Source: Myroides phaeus
GTDB lineage: Bacteria > Bacteroidota > Bacteroidia > Flavobacteriales > Flavobacteriaceae
Length of the DNA: 64,000 bases
Direction of reading: 5' to 3'
NCBI RefSeq assembly: GCF_900099675.1
Contig: NZ_FNDQ01000015.1
Location: forward strand, 1 to 64,000
Shown here: positions 8,970-18,719 of the stretch, piece by piece
Position numbering within the stretch: the first letter of the stretch is position 1
Layout of the letters: each line of letters opens with the position of its first letter
Notes under the pieces: model-generated
What the model saw: the letters and a program-made list of their open reading frames with translations, nothing else
Databases searched by the model: none
Told to the model about the DNA's origin: nothing
Position numbers and translations under genes: made by a program

Positions 8970-10121
8970 TTATCCTTTGTATCTTTTATTACCGATATCA
9001 AAAGTTAGAGAAAAACGTAAAGTATTTTCCATTGGATTATTAATTTTAGATGTTGAGAACAGATAAGCCAAATCAATAGACACTACGTTATATTTAAATC
9101 CAGCACCAACAGTAGCATATTGTCTTGCACCTTTTTCTACACTTTCGTGAAAGTATCCTGTTCTAAAAGCAAATTTATTATCGAATAAATACTCAGCTCC
9201 TAAAGACCAAGTGATTTCTTTCATTTCTTCACTAAACCCTCCTGGTGCATCACCAAATGATTTAAACACTCCTTTAAACCATCCCATATCACCATATTTC
9301 TGTAATTCCATTTGGTAATCATCTTGGTTGTTTCTATTAAATTTAGGAGGAGTTGGAACTAACAATTTATTCAATTCTCCAGAAACGGTAATCGTATTTT
9401 GTTGGTCAATAATGAAATCAAAACTACCACCCAATTTTAAATTAGCTGGCAAAAATGATCCGTATTGATCTTCATCATACTTTATTTTAGGACCTAAGTT
9501 TTGTACGTTAAACCCTGCTCTCCACTTACCGTCAAAATTTGAAAAAGCTATTTTATCTGATTCATAAAATCCAGAAATATCAACAGCAAAAGAACTCGCA
9601 CTTGTACTTGTTCCATCAACTTCAGGCATTTTTAAATTTGAATTTATAAATCTACCAGTAACAGCCATAGCAAATCTTTCACTTAATTTTAATGAATAAG
9701 AAACATCAATTGCAAACTCATTAGGTTTCTTTGTTACTACACCACCATTCAAGTCTTCTCGCAAATCAATCTCTCCCATTCCAAAATAACGTAAGCTTGC
9801 ACCAATAGCACTTCTCTCATTATATTTATTGTAATAGTTAAGTTGTCCTAAAGACATATCACTTGTTATTTTTGACATATACGGTGTATAACTAACAGCA
9901 AAACCTTGACTCTGATCAGCAAATGCATATTTTGCAGCATTGTGTTGTTGAGAAAATGCATCTGTAGTAGTTGCTACTCCAATATCTCCCATTCCTGCCG
10001 AACGAGCATCTCCTGCTATCAATAAAAAGGGTACTCCTGTAGTAATTGGGCGATTTTCTTTTTGTGCGAACAAAGATTGTCCTACTAAAACACTAACAAG
10101 TAAAGCTGTTACTTTTTTCAT
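8970..10121 (-). CDS. porV: type IX secretion outer-membrane protein PorV (LptO)
   Basis: A 383-residue outer-membrane beta-barrel of the FadL-like PorV family. In the type IX secretion system it shuttles cargo from the translocon to the attachment complex. A signal peptide ends at about SLFAQ, then comes the hallmark segment TTGVPFLLIAGDARSAGMGDIG (residues 27-48), followed by alternating beta-strand sequence to the C-terminal LTFDIG. It sits divergent from gldJ, as in Flavobacterium, but the porU gene recalled between them there is absent here. Confidence 0.88.
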   Translation of the reverse strand: MKKVTALLVSVLVGQSLFAQKENRPITTGVPFLLIAGDARSAGMGDIGVATTTDAFSQQHNAAKYAFADQSQGFAVSYTPYMSKITSDMSLGQLNYYNKYNERSAIGASLRYFGMGEIDLREDLNGGVVTKKPNEFAIDVSYSLKLSERFAMAVTGRFINSNLKMPEVDGTSTSASSFAVDISGFYESDKIAFSNFDGKWRAGFNVQNLGPKIKYDEDQYGSFLPANLKLGGSFDFIIDQQNTITVSGELNKLLVPTPPKFNRNNQDDYQMELQKYGDMGWFKGVFKSFGDAPGGFSEEMKEITWSLGAEYLFDNKFAFRTGYFHESVEKGARQYATVGAGFKYNVVSIDLAYLFSTSKINNPMENTLRFSLTFDIGNKRYKG

Positions 10122-10754
10122 TTATCTTTTATTTAAATTCAATATTCTTTTAACGAGCATTAAAATTGTTTGACTCTATAGTTGGGTAAATATATACTTT
10201 TAAAATTTCTCATAAAGAAAAAAGCCCAATTAATATTACAATAGTATTAACAATTAAAACGAAAAGTCAATATTACTATTTCCTAATTAGAAATACAAAT
10301 ATTATATCAAAAAACTAAATAGGTATACTTTTACTCATTATTTTTAGCTAAAAACAAATTTTATTAAAAATAATAGTAATAAAAAAACACCCCATTATGT
10401 TAAAATTAATAATAAATATTCTCATTCATTACTAAACTCATCTTGTTCTTTGTGTTTTAAAAATGAAAATGATTAAGACTAAAATAATAACTCGTAAATT
10501 ATTTATCTATATGCTACTTCAAAAACTAAATAAGTACATTTTTAATATATCTTTGTATTTAATTTTTTAGCAATATTTGATTACCGAATATTCCTCATCT
10601 ATACAATAGACGATTTAAATAAGCGTTATATAGTAGATAGATTTATAAAAAATAACAAAATACTGATAATTTGTATTTATAATAGAGGTAATATTATTGC
10701 TAATTAAACGTTAATTACTAAATTGCGTACAATTTCATATCCATTATAATAAAG
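10122..10754. other. porV-gldJ intergenic region, no gene seen
   Basis: About 630 very AT-rich bases with no credible open frame on either strand. It must hold the two divergent promoters; TATCTTTG at 10548-10555 is a -7 candidate for gldJ. It is where porU would be expected from the Flavobacterium gene order, but no remnant of its long reading frame is visible. Confidence 0.7.
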
Positions 10755-12275
10755 ATGAGAATTAAAAGACTTTTTAACTTTCGAGTACTTAGCGGTATAC
10801 TAATTGCTGCAAGTATCACGAGTTGTGGTAATTCAAATAGCAACGTTTCAACTGCTACGGGTTGGAAAATTAATGATAGTAAAGGAGGATTCCAATATAA
10901 CACAAAATACGAACAAAAAACTCCAAATGGAATGGTTGCCGTTGAAGGCGGAACATTTACAATGGGGCAAGTACAAGATGATATTATGTCTGATTGGAAT
11001 AATAGTCCAAAACAGATGTATGTACAATCTTTTTATATGGATGAAACAGAAACAACAAATATAATGTACAACGAGTACTTATATTGGTTGCGTACTGTAT
11101 TCCCTCAAAACAATGAGATATACAAAGAAATCTATAATAGTGCTCTTCCTGATACAACAGTTTGGAGAAGTGCTTCTGGCTTTAATGAAGCTTTAATCAC
11201 AACTTATTTAAGACACCCAGCATATGCAAATTATCCGGTAGTTGGTGTTTCATGGCTACAAGCAACAGATTTTGCTAAATGGCGTACTGACCGTGTTAAT
11301 GAGTTAGCACTTGAAAAAGCAGGTTATTTAAAAAAAGATGCTAAAATTGTTGAAGCATATGCTGATGCACATTTCAGTACAGATACTTATTTAATGACTC
11401 CTTCTCAGGTTTATGGAGGTAATAGCGATATTGTTTATAGAGGTAAAGACAACAAGGCTGCTGAAGGCGACAGAAACCTTTACGCAACTCAAAATTATGG
11501 ACTTTTCACATCTCAATTTAGACTTCCTACTGAAGCAGAATGGGAATATGCTGCAATTGGTTTAATTGGAAACCGAGAGTATAATAATTATAAAGGGCGT
11601 AAAACTTATCCTTGGGATAAATCAGGAAAAAGAAAGAAAGGCAAGCCTGTTCCTCAAAATACTAAATACGCGAACTTTAAACAAGGACGTGGGGACTACG
11701 GAGGGATTGCTGGATGGTCAACAGATAATGGAGATATCACAAATGCCGTAAAATCGTATCCTCCAAATGACTTTGGTTTATATGATATGGCCGGTAACGT
11801 TGCTGAGTGGGTTGCAGACGTATATGATCCTGCAGTAGATCAAAACGATACTGACTTCAATTTCTATAAAGGAAATGTTTACTACAAAAACAAAATAGGT
11901 CCTGATGGAAAACTTGAGATTGTAACAGATCAATCTGTACAATTTGACACGCTTTCTACAGGAAAATTAAGAGTTAGAAACTTACCTGGTCAAATAGCAC
12001 AAGAGGTATACGACCCAGCAATTATTGATGAAATTGTTCAAACTGGTTTAGGAGGTAGATCTCCTGAAGACAAACCAAAAACAAAAGAGAGAACTGCTTT
12101 ATATGACAGTAAGTCAAGAGTTATTAAAGGAGGTTCTTGGAAAGATAGAGCTTATTGGTTAGATCCTGCAACAAGAAGATTCTATGCAGAAGATCAATCG
12201 ACAGACTACATCGGATTTAGATTAATTATGACTAAAGTTGGTCCAAAATCAGATAAACGAAAAACGAAAAATTAG
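10755..12275 (+). CDS. gldJ: gliding motility / T9SS lipoprotein GldJ
   Basis: A 506-residue lipoprotein of the gliding and type IX secretion machinery. The N-terminus has a lipobox ending at Cys24. The body is a formylglycine-generating-enzyme (FGE/SUMF1)-like fold: VEGGTFTMGQ near residue 65, FYMDETETTN, YPVVGVSWLQATDFAKWR, RLPTEAEWEYAA, GLYDMAGNVAEWVADVY and VIKGGSWKDRAYWL near the end. In this family the fold is structural rather than catalytic. It is followed by a terminator and then murF in the same direction, which is the conserved flavobacterial order. It is needed for stability of GldK in Flavobacterium johnsoniae (known for that species, not shown here). Confidence 0.92.
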   Translation: MRIKRLFNFRVLSGILIAASITSCGNSNSNVSTATGWKINDSKGGFQYNTKYEQKTPNGMVAVEGGTFTMGQVQDDIMSDWNNSPKQMYVQSFYMDETETTNIMYNEYLYWLRTVFPQNNEIYKEIYNSALPDTTVWRSASGFNEALITTYLRHPAYANYPVVGVSWLQATDFAKWRTDRVNELALEKAGYLKKDAKIVEAYADAHFSTDTYLMTPSQVYGGNSDIVYRGKDNKAAEGDRNLYATQNYGLFTSQFRLPTEAEWEYAAIGLIGNREYNNYKGRKTYPWDKSGKRKKGKPVPQNTKYANFKQGRGDYGGIAGWSTDNGDITNAVKSYPPNDFGLYDMAGNVAEWVADVYDPAVDQNDTDFNFYKGNVYYKNKIGPDGKLEIVTDQSVQFDTLSTGKLRVRNLPGQIAQEVYDPAIIDEIVQTGLGGRSPEDKPKTKERTALYDSKSRVIKGGSWKDRAYWLDPATRRFYAEDQSTDYIGFRLIMTKVGPKSDKRKTKN

Positions 12276-12298
12276 TATTTTTTATAATATTCTTTTAC

Positions 12299-12324
12299 AA
12301 AGCCCTAATTCAAATTAGGGCTTT
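12299..12324 (+). terminator. terminator of gldJ
   Basis: A 12-base inverted repeat (12299-12310 with 12313-12324) followed by T residues, between gldJ and murF. Confidence 0.8.
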
Positions 12325-12331
12325 TTTTTAT

Positions 12332-12339
12332 ACTTTTGA
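12332..12339 (+). promoter_or_regulatory. candidate -7 promoter element for murF
   Basis: TACTTTTG ends 3 bases before the murF ATG, so a transcript from here would start at or very near the start codon (leaderless). No good -33 box is seen. Confidence 0.4.
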
Positions 12340-12342
12340 CGC

Positions 12343-13641
12343 ATGGATATAACAGAACTTTACCAATGTTTTTTACAGTGTGACGGAGTTTCTACAGATA
12401 CAAGAAACATACGCCCAAACTCTCTTTTCTTTGCTTTAAAAGGAGATAACTTTGATGCAAATGAATTTGCACAAGAAGCTTTAAATAAAGGAGCTGCTTA
12501 TGTTGTAATGGATAATAAAAAATTAATAACTGATGCAACTAAAATGCTTCATGTTCCTAATGTTTTAGGCACTTTACAACAATTAGCTAAATACCATAGA
12601 CAACAATTAGGTTTACCTGTTTTAGCATTAACTGGTAGTAATGGGAAAACAACTACAAAGGAATTAATAACAGCTGTTTTAAGTCAAAAATATAACGTTA
12701 AGGCTACTATTGGAAACCTTAACAATCATATTGGAGTACCATTAACATTATTATCATTTGATGAGGAAACTGATATTGGTATTGTTGAAATGGGAGCTAA
12801 TCACAAGCAAGAAATAGCTCAACTTTGTGAAATAACTGATCCTGACTTTGGCTATATTACAAACTTTGGAAAAGCCCACTTAGAGGGTTTTGGTGGCTTT
12901 GAAGGGGTTATCAAAGCTAAAAGTGAAATGTATGATTATTTAGAAGATCATTATAAAACAGCTTTTGTAAACATAGATGACCCAAGACAAGATGCTAAAA
13001 CAATTACATTTAATAGATATACTTTTGGAACTGAAGAAACAGCTGATGTAACTATACAAGGTTATAATGCTCAACCAAATGCTACTGTGATATTTGAAAA
13101 CATAACTTTCAACTCTAATCTGACTGGAATATACAATACCACTAATATAGCTGCTGCAATTTCAATTGGTAAATTCTTTAATGTACCTACAGAAGATATT
13201 AAAGAAGCTATTTCTAATTACAATCCTACCAATAATCGCTCACAATGGATTACAAAAAATTCAAATAGTATTTTACTTGATGCGTACAATGCTAATCCAA
13301 GTAGTATGCAAGCAGTTTTAGAAAACTTTGTTCTATTAGATGATAAAAGAGAAAAAGTCTATGTATTGGGAGATATGAGGGAATTAGGAAAAGAAAGTAA
13401 CAAAGAACACAAAGCTATTGTTGGGCGCTTTTCAGAGGATTCAACAAATACTATTTACTTTATCGGAACTGAATTCTACAAGACTTCAAATACAGTCAAA
13501 AATCAAAATATAAAATTCTTTGAAACTTTTGATAAATTCAAAGAATTCATAAATGAAAATAAAATAAGTTTTCAAGAAAAACTTTTCTTGATTAAAGGTT
13601 CAAGGGGAATTGCTTTAGAAAGAGTATTAGATTTAATTTAA
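12343..13641 (+). CDS. murF: UDP-N-acetylmuramoyl-tripeptide--D-alanyl-D-alanine ligase
   Basis: Adds D-Ala-D-Ala to the UDP-MurNAc-tripeptide in the last cytoplasmic step of peptidoglycan precursor synthesis. At 432 residues it has the three Mur-ligase domains: the N-terminal substrate domain (CDGVSTDTRNIRPNSLFFALKG), the ATP-binding domain with the P-loop TGSNGKTTTKE at about residue 97, NLNNHIGVPLTLL and EMGANHKQEI, and the C-terminal domain with DAYNANPSSM and LGDMRELG. It follows gldJ, as in other flavobacteria, but has its own transcription signals. Confidence 0.93.
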   Translation: MDITELYQCFLQCDGVSTDTRNIRPNSLFFALKGDNFDANEFAQEALNKGAAYVVMDNKKLITDATKMLHVPNVLGTLQQLAKYHRQQLGLPVLALTGSNGKTTTKELITAVLSQKYNVKATIGNLNNHIGVPLTLLSFDEETDIGIVEMGANHKQEIAQLCEITDPDFGYITNFGKAHLEGFGGFEGVIKAKSEMYDYLEDHYKTAFVNIDDPRQDAKTITFNRYTFGTEETADVTIQGYNAQPNATVIFENITFNSNLTGIYNTTNIAAAISIGKFFNVPTEDIKEAISNYNPTNNRSQWITKNSNSILLDAYNANPSSMQAVLENFVLLDDKREKVYVLGDMRELGKESNKEHKAIVGRFSEDSTNTIYFIGTEFYKTSNTVKNQNIKFFETFDKFKEFINENKISFQEKLFLIKGSRGIALERVLDLI

Positions 13642-13646
13642 TCACA

Positions 13647-13692
13647 TAAAAAAGGGGAAGTTCATTCTTTATATGAACCTCCCCCTTTTTTA
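13647..13692. terminator. bidirectional terminator between murF and the EEP gene
   Basis: A hairpin with paired segments AAAAAGGGG/CCCCCTTTTT and GTTCAT/ATGAAC between two convergent genes, with T runs on both strands. Confidence 0.75.
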
Positions 13693-13714
13693 TATACATG
13701 AGGAAACACTATCA

Positions 13715-14758
13715 TTACTTTTCCTCTTCTTTCTTAATCTCTAACCTGGTAATTAATGGAAAATGGTCTGAATTTTTAAACTTATCAAAAGTTTCAAACG
13801 ACTTAACGTAAATTCTTTTATCTACAAATACATAATCTATACGCATAGGATAATACGAAAAATCATAACTTTTACCAAAACCTTTACCTGCCTCAACAAA
13901 GGCATCATTTAAATCTCCTTTTATATTGCGATATACATATGAAAAAGCACTATTATTCATATCTCCACAAATAATTTTAGGAATTGACACATCATTCATA
14001 TGAGAACGTACTAATTCAGATTGAACCTGTTGCTCTTTAAATGCTTTTGCAATTCTATTAATTATCATTTTTGACTTTGCCTCATCTATTTTCTCATGAA
14101 TATCAGGACTTATACTTATAGATTGAAGATGTATACTGTAAACCCTAATAGTATCTTGACCTTTCAAAATATCCGCAAACACAACATTGTTATTAGAACT
14201 TGGAAGATTTATTTCTCCCTTATCTATTATTCTGTATTTTGAATAGATTGCTTGTCCTGTCTTTATCTTATTACCATGTGATGTGATAAACTTATATGGA
14301 TATTGTTTAAATCGAAGGTTAGTATTTTTAGAAAACTCCTGAAAACAAAGCACATCAGGATCGTGTAAATCAACAAACTCTTTTATCTTTGACGATACAT
14401 CAACTCCTGGAATCCAATCAAAAAGATTAAACAACCTAACATTATAACTCATTAATGTAAACTCCTCCTTTGTAACAATTTCATTTCGTCCAGAAAACTT
14501 ATAAAACTTAGTTATAAAAGTTATCCCCAAAATCAAGATCATTACTGATAACCAAATTTGACGTTTCATTTGGACCAACCAATAAAATAAAAAAACCAAA
14601 TTGATTATTAAGAACATCGGTAAAATCAAGGTAAAAACAGACAGTAAAGGGAATAGTTTTGGTGCTAAAAAAGGCAAAAAATAACCTACAAGAGACAAAA
14701 TTGCCACCAGTATATTTCCTCCATAAACTATTTTATTAAACCACGAAAGATCCTTCAT
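13715..14758 (-). CDS. membrane-anchored endonuclease/exonuclease/phosphatase family protein
   Basis: A 347-residue protein with three N-terminal membrane helices (about residues 10-85) and an EEP catalytic domain outside them. The metal and catalytic motifs are SYNVR (Asn), CFQEF (Glu), the IHLQS His, GDMNN and the final SDHFPL. Family members cleave phosphodiesters of nucleic acids, lipids or sugars, so the substrate is open. Fewer than 10 bases separate it from the rhomboid gene upstream, so it is the last gene of the mutL-rhomboid-rhomboid-EEP unit. Confidence 0.82.
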   Translation of the reverse strand: MKDLSWFNKIVYGGNILVAILSLVGYFLPFLAPKLFPLLSVFTLILPMFLIINLVFLFYWLVQMKRQIWLSVMILILGITFITKFYKFSGRNEIVTKEEFTLMSYNVRLFNLFDWIPGVDVSSKIKEFVDLHDPDVLCFQEFSKNTNLRFKQYPYKFITSHGNKIKTGQAIYSKYRIIDKGEINLPSSNNNVVFADILKGQDTIRVYSIHLQSISISPDIHEKIDEAKSKMIINRIAKAFKEQQVQSELVRSHMNDVSIPKIICGDMNNSAFSYVYRNIKGDLNDAFVEAGKGFGKSYDFSYYPMRIDYVFVDKRIYVKSFETFDKFKNSDHFPLITRLEIKKEEEK

Positions 14759-14764
14759 AACCTG

Positions 14765-15613
14765 TTATTTTCCAGCTCTAAATAAAAAGTCTTTTTCTTC
14801 TTTAGTTAAACTTTCATATCCAGACTTACTGATTTTATCTAATATCGAGTCTATTTTTTCTTGTTTGCTACCCTCTTGAGTAAAAGATTGCTTATTCTTT
14901 TTTGGGTCTTTATTTACATATACTTTTTTAAAATTAGTGCCTTTTTTGGGCTTAAACAAGTTAGCGATCCTATCAAATATAATACTTAAATCTAAACCAC
15001 TTTGCAATAATTTAATATACAATACTCCAGATATTGCTCCTCCTAAATGTGCTAAATGTCCTCCTACATTCGAAGTAGACAACTGAATCACATCAAGTAC
15101 AATAATAAACAAAGCTATGTGCCACAATTGAACATTCCCTATTAGAGCCAATCTAACATTCATCCTTGGCGAAAATACAGCTAAGCCAATTAATGGAGCC
15201 ATTACAGCAGCAGAAGCTCCTACCAAAACACTACTTGTATTTAAAAACTGTGTACCTATTATAAAAAATAGTCCTCCAAAAACAGCACCTAATAAATAAA
15301 CAGTTAAAAACTGTTTACTTGTAAAATATGTATTGAATAGCTGTCCCACAAAAAATAAAACAATCAGATTAAAAATCAAATGAATTACTCCTGCATGTAC
15401 AAAAGCATAAGTAAGCAATGTCCACGGTTTTAAAACAGTAGAAGACAAATTCCCTGACAAAACAAACCATGGAAACACAATACTATACAGCGATGAAAAC
15501 AAAAATTCAAGTACAAACATTAGCACAGAAACACCTATATTCCAAAATATAAGTTTCTGTACAACACCTCCATTCTTATAATTACTAACTAAATCTTTAA
15601 ATACTTTATTCAT
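14765..15613 (-). CDS. rhomboid family intramembrane serine protease
   Basis: A polytopic membrane protease of about 282 residues that cleaves substrates within the membrane. Catalytic Ser lies in LVGASAAVMAP and catalytic His in GGHLAHLGGAISG; a HAGVIHLIFNLIVLF segment matches rhomboid helix 2. It carries a charged C-terminal tail (about residues 220-282) rich in Lys and Gln. The frame extends to a TTG at 15625, but the ATG at 15613 makes a TAATG overlap with the stop of the preceding rhomboid gene, which argues for translational coupling. Confidence 0.85.
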   Translation of the reverse strand: MNKVFKDLVSNYKNGGVVQKLIFWNIGVSVLMFVLEFLFSSLYSIVFPWFVLSGNLSSTVLKPWTLLTYAFVHAGVIHLIFNLIVLFFVGQLFNTYFTSKQFLTVYLLGAVFGGLFFIIGTQFLNTSSVLVGASAAVMAPLIGLAVFSPRMNVRLALIGNVQLWHIALFIIVLDVIQLSTSNVGGHLAHLGGAISGVLYIKLLQSGLDLSIIFDRIANLFKPKKGTNFKKVYVNKDPKKNKQSFTQEGSKQEKIDSILDKISKSGYESLTKEEKDFLFRAGK

Positions 15614-16365
15614 TATAAATCCCAACGATTGTGTCTAAACTGTCTTTTCTTCCAATAATACATTAAAATAAAGCCCATAAGCGCTCCTCCAATGTGAGCA
15701 AAATGCGCAATACCAGAACCGCCACCAAATAGACTAAATCCACCACTTACACCTCCGTATAAGTCTAACAATAAAATACCTGGTACAAAATACTTAGCTT
15801 TCACTGGAACAGGAATAAACATCATCATCAATTCCGCATTTGGAAACATAAATGCAAACGCAACAAGTAAACCATAAATTGCCCCTGAAGCTCCTACTAC
15901 AGGAGTATTAAAAGCTGATAAAAAATTCATAAGATGTCCTTCTCCTAAAATACCTCCCCATCTTAAATCATACTTTCCTTCACTTAGTAAACTTAATATA
16001 TCTCCTTTATTAAAACCACTATCAACTAAAGTAGATATTGCTGATTCTATTGTTATATAATTCACTCCTGTATGTACGATTGCTGCACCAAAGCCGCAAA
16101 GCAAATAGAAAGTCAAGAATTTCTTACCTCCCCACATAGCCTCTAATGTACTACCAAAAGAGAACAAAGCAAACATATTGAAAAAAATATGCATCATGCC
16201 CCCGTGCATAAACATATGTGTTAAAGGCTGCCAAATATAAAAATTAGGGTTTTCTACAAAATACATAGCAAATAATCCTTGCATAGCTGGTACTAAAAAA
16301 CTGGCTACAAAAAAGATAATATTAACTATTATTAAATGTTTTACTGTCTCTGTTATTCTCATCAT
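15613..16365 (-). CDS. rhomboid family intramembrane serine protease
   Basis: A 250-residue rhomboid with about six helices. The catalytic dyad is the Ser in VVGASGAIYGLL and the His in IAHFAHIGGALMG; WQPLTHMFMHGGMMHIFFNMF is the typical helix 1-2 region. A 50-residue insertion with IESAISTLVDSGF precedes the serine motif. Its start overlaps the mutL stop by 4 bases and its stop overlaps the next rhomboid start, so the three genes are tightly coupled. Physiological substrates are unknown. Confidence 0.87.
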   Translation of the reverse strand: MMRITETVKHLIIVNIIFFVASFLVPAMQGLFAMYFVENPNFYIWQPLTHMFMHGGMMHIFFNMFALFSFGSTLEAMWGGKKFLTFYLLCGFGAAIVHTGVNYITIESAISTLVDSGFNKGDILSLLSEGKYDLRWGGILGEGHLMNFLSAFNTPVVGASGAIYGLLVAFAFMFPNAELMMMFIPVPVKAKYFVPGILLLDLYGGVSGGFSLFGGGSGIAHFAHIGGALMGFILMYYWKKRQFRHNRWDL

Positions 16366-18548
16366 AATGCGAATTTTTTTTCTATATCCTCTACCTTCAT
16401 TGTTATAAAAGTAGGTTTCATAAATGGTGAAATATTAGGCTCTTTACAGGCAAATAAAGAATTTACAATTTCTTCTTGTTCTTCCTCATTTAACACTGTA
16501 CCATTTTTAACTGCCAAACTATGTGCCAAAGATTTAGCAATGCGATCACTTTGTCCTAAAGTTGTGGTTGGAACACCATCTTGAAAATCTGCAATTAAAT
16601 CTTCTAAAACAATTGATGCTTCACTTTCAGCAACATTGACTGGTAATCCAGAAATTACAACAAACTCTTGAGCAATATCTTCAAAACCAAACCCCGTTTG
16701 TTTCAATAAAGGTTGTAATTCTCGCAACATCTCTATCTCAAAAGGTGCATAGTATAAAGTCAAAGGAAATAACAGTTGTTGTGAAGACGCTTGCTGCACT
16801 CTAATATTTTCCATAAACTTTTCATACAAGATACGCTGATGTGCCCTTCCTTGGTCTATAACAACCATACCAGACTTAATAGGACTTACAATGTATTTTC
16901 TGTTTATTTGAAAACGTTTAACACCACTATTTTCGTCTTTGCTATTTTCAAATAAATTTCCTGTAACAAAATCACTTTCTAATTTAATATTAGAAACATC
17001 TAAGTCGTTTGCAGAAGACTTTAAGCCCTCATACATACTTTCCCATCCAGCTACATTACTTTTAGACGATAATGTACCACTATCTCTTTTTGTAAAGTTT
17101 GAAGACGATGACCCTTTACTTAGTTTTGATTCAAACGCAATACTATCATTCCCCTTTGAAGCAATAACAAAGCCGTCATTAAAATCGTCTACCGTACTAC
17201 TTGCAAAAGCTTCATCATTGCTCTTACTTTCAATTGCATCAATAAATCGCTCATGTTCTACGACATTCTTTGATCCTTCAAGACTCTCTAAGTAATTAGC
17301 TTCTGATAAATTCCCTTTACTTTCAATTGTATCGATAAAAGGACTTGACTCAATATTGCTAATATTTGATTTAATAAACCCTTCCGCACCATGCTCAAAA
17401 GGATTATACTCAAATCTGTCTGTTTCATTAGTAATTTCTCTATGAAAAGGGTTGAAGTTTCTATCAACTTCTATTGTTGGCGTCGTTGCCTCTGTTCCTT
17501 CATAATCATACGGCGTATCCAACGTTGAATCTCTTTGAAAATCTAACAAAGGAGCAACATTAAACTGTCCCAAACTATGTTTTATTATAGATCTTAAAAT
17601 ACTATACAACGCTTGCTCATCATCAAACTTTACTTCTGTCTTTGTAGGATGAATATTAATATCAATTGAATCAGGAGGAACATTAAAATAAATGAAATAG
17701 CTTGGATGCGTACCCTCTTTCAACAATCCTTCATATGCAGCTAAAATAGCATGATGTAAATAACCGCTTTTTACAAAACGATCATTAACAAAGAAAAATT
17801 GTTCTCCTCTACTCTTCTTTGCAAATTCAGGCTTTCCAACAAAACCCGTCACTTCAACAATGTCAGTAGTTTCATTAATAGGAACTAACTTTTCATTAGT
17901 TCTTACCCCAAAAACACTTACAATTCGTTGTCGTAAATTTGTAGGAACTAAATTAAAAACCTCACTTCCGTTGTGAATCAACGAAAAATGGATGTTATTA
18001 TGAACTAGTACTATGCGTTCAAACTCATCTATAATATTTCTTAACTCTACATTGTCTGATTTAAGAAAATTACGACGTGCTGGTATATTAAAAAATAAAT
18101 TCTTTACTGAAAATGATGTACCACAAGGAACAACTGCTACCTCTTGACTAATAAGCTTAGTTCCTTCTATGACAAGATGTGTACCTAACTCAGCTGAATG
18201 TAAACGAGTCTTTAGTTCAACATGAGCAATAGCGGCAATTGAAGCTAATGCCTCTCCTCTAAACCCTTTAGTACTCAATGCAAACAAATCCTCTGCTTTA
18301 GAAATCTTTGATGTAGCATGTCGTTCAAACGCCATTCTTGCATCTACATCACTCATTCCTTTTCCATTATCTATAACCTGTATTAAGGTTTTTCCTGCCT
18401 CCTTTAAAATTAATTTAATTTCTGTCGCACCAGCATCAACTGCATTCTCAATCAGTTCTTTCACAACAGAAGCTGGTCGTTGAACAACTTCTCCTGCGGC
18501 AATCTGATTCGCTACATGGTCCGGCAGTAAACGAATTATATCTGACAT
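16362..18548 (-). CDS. mutL: DNA mismatch repair protein MutL
   Basis: The MutL ATPase that links MutS mismatch recognition to strand removal. The N-terminal GHKL ATPase is canonical: RLPDHVANQIAAGEVVQRPASVVKELIENA, DNGKGM, FERHATSKI and TKGFRGEAL, followed by the transducer domain to about residue 330. A long acidic, Ser-rich linker (about 340-550) carries two similar FIDxIESK segments. In the C-terminal domain the nuclease motif DQHA-x2-E-x4-E appears only as D565-Q-G-R-x2-Q-x4-E576, and the usual CPHGRP metal motif is not seen. At 728 residues it is longer than I expect for bacterial MutL, because of the linker. Confidence 0.93.
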   Translation of the reverse strand: MSDIIRLLPDHVANQIAAGEVVQRPASVVKELIENAVDAGATEIKLILKEAGKTLIQVIDNGKGMSDVDARMAFERHATSKISKAEDLFALSTKGFRGEALASIAAIAHVELKTRLHSAELGTHLVIEGTKLISQEVAVVPCGTSFSVKNLFFNIPARRNFLKSDNVELRNIIDEFERIVLVHNNIHFSLIHNGSEVFNLVPTNLRQRIVSVFGVRTNEKLVPINETTDIVEVTGFVGKPEFAKKSRGEQFFFVNDRFVKSGYLHHAILAAYEGLLKEGTHPSYFIYFNVPPDSIDINIHPTKTEVKFDDEQALYSILRSIIKHSLGQFNVAPLLDFQRDSTLDTPYDYEGTEATTPTIEVDRNFNPFHREITNETDRFEYNPFEHGAEGFIKSNISNIESSPFIDTIESKGNLSEANYLESLEGSKNVVEHERFIDAIESKSNDEAFASSTVDDFNDGFVIASKGNDSIAFESKLSKGSSSSNFTKRDSGTLSSKSNVAGWESMYEGLKSSANDLDVSNIKLESDFVTGNLFENSKDENSGVKRFQINRKYIVSPIKSGMVVIDQGRAHQRILYEKFMENIRVQQASSQQLLFPLTLYYAPFEIEMLRELQPLLKQTGFGFEDIAQEFVVISGLPVNVAESEASIVLEDLIADFQDGVPTTTLGQSDRIAKSLAHSLAVKNGTVLNEEEQEEIVNSLFACKEPNISPFMKPTFITMKVEDIEKKFAL

Positions 18549-18660
18549 TTATTTGCTTAAGCTTTTTTAGTGTTTATTACGAAATATTTTATCCGAAAAA
18601 CAAATTTAAAGAAATATAATCGCCTTTACTATTTCTCAATTGTAATTTATTCTAAAATAA

Positions 18661-18692
18661 AAAAACCTGTAAAATTTCTTTTACAGGTTTTT
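18661..18692. terminator. terminator downstream of ribH
   Basis: A 14-bp stem (18661-18674 with 18679-18692) with T runs on both strands. Confidence 0.8.
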
Positions 18693-18719
18693 TTTATTTT
18701 CAATAGAATGTACTTCTAT

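Noticed and set aside
16939-17295. 118-codon open frame antisense to mutL
   Set aside because: It lies in the low-complexity linker of mutL, which frees the opposite strand from stop codons.
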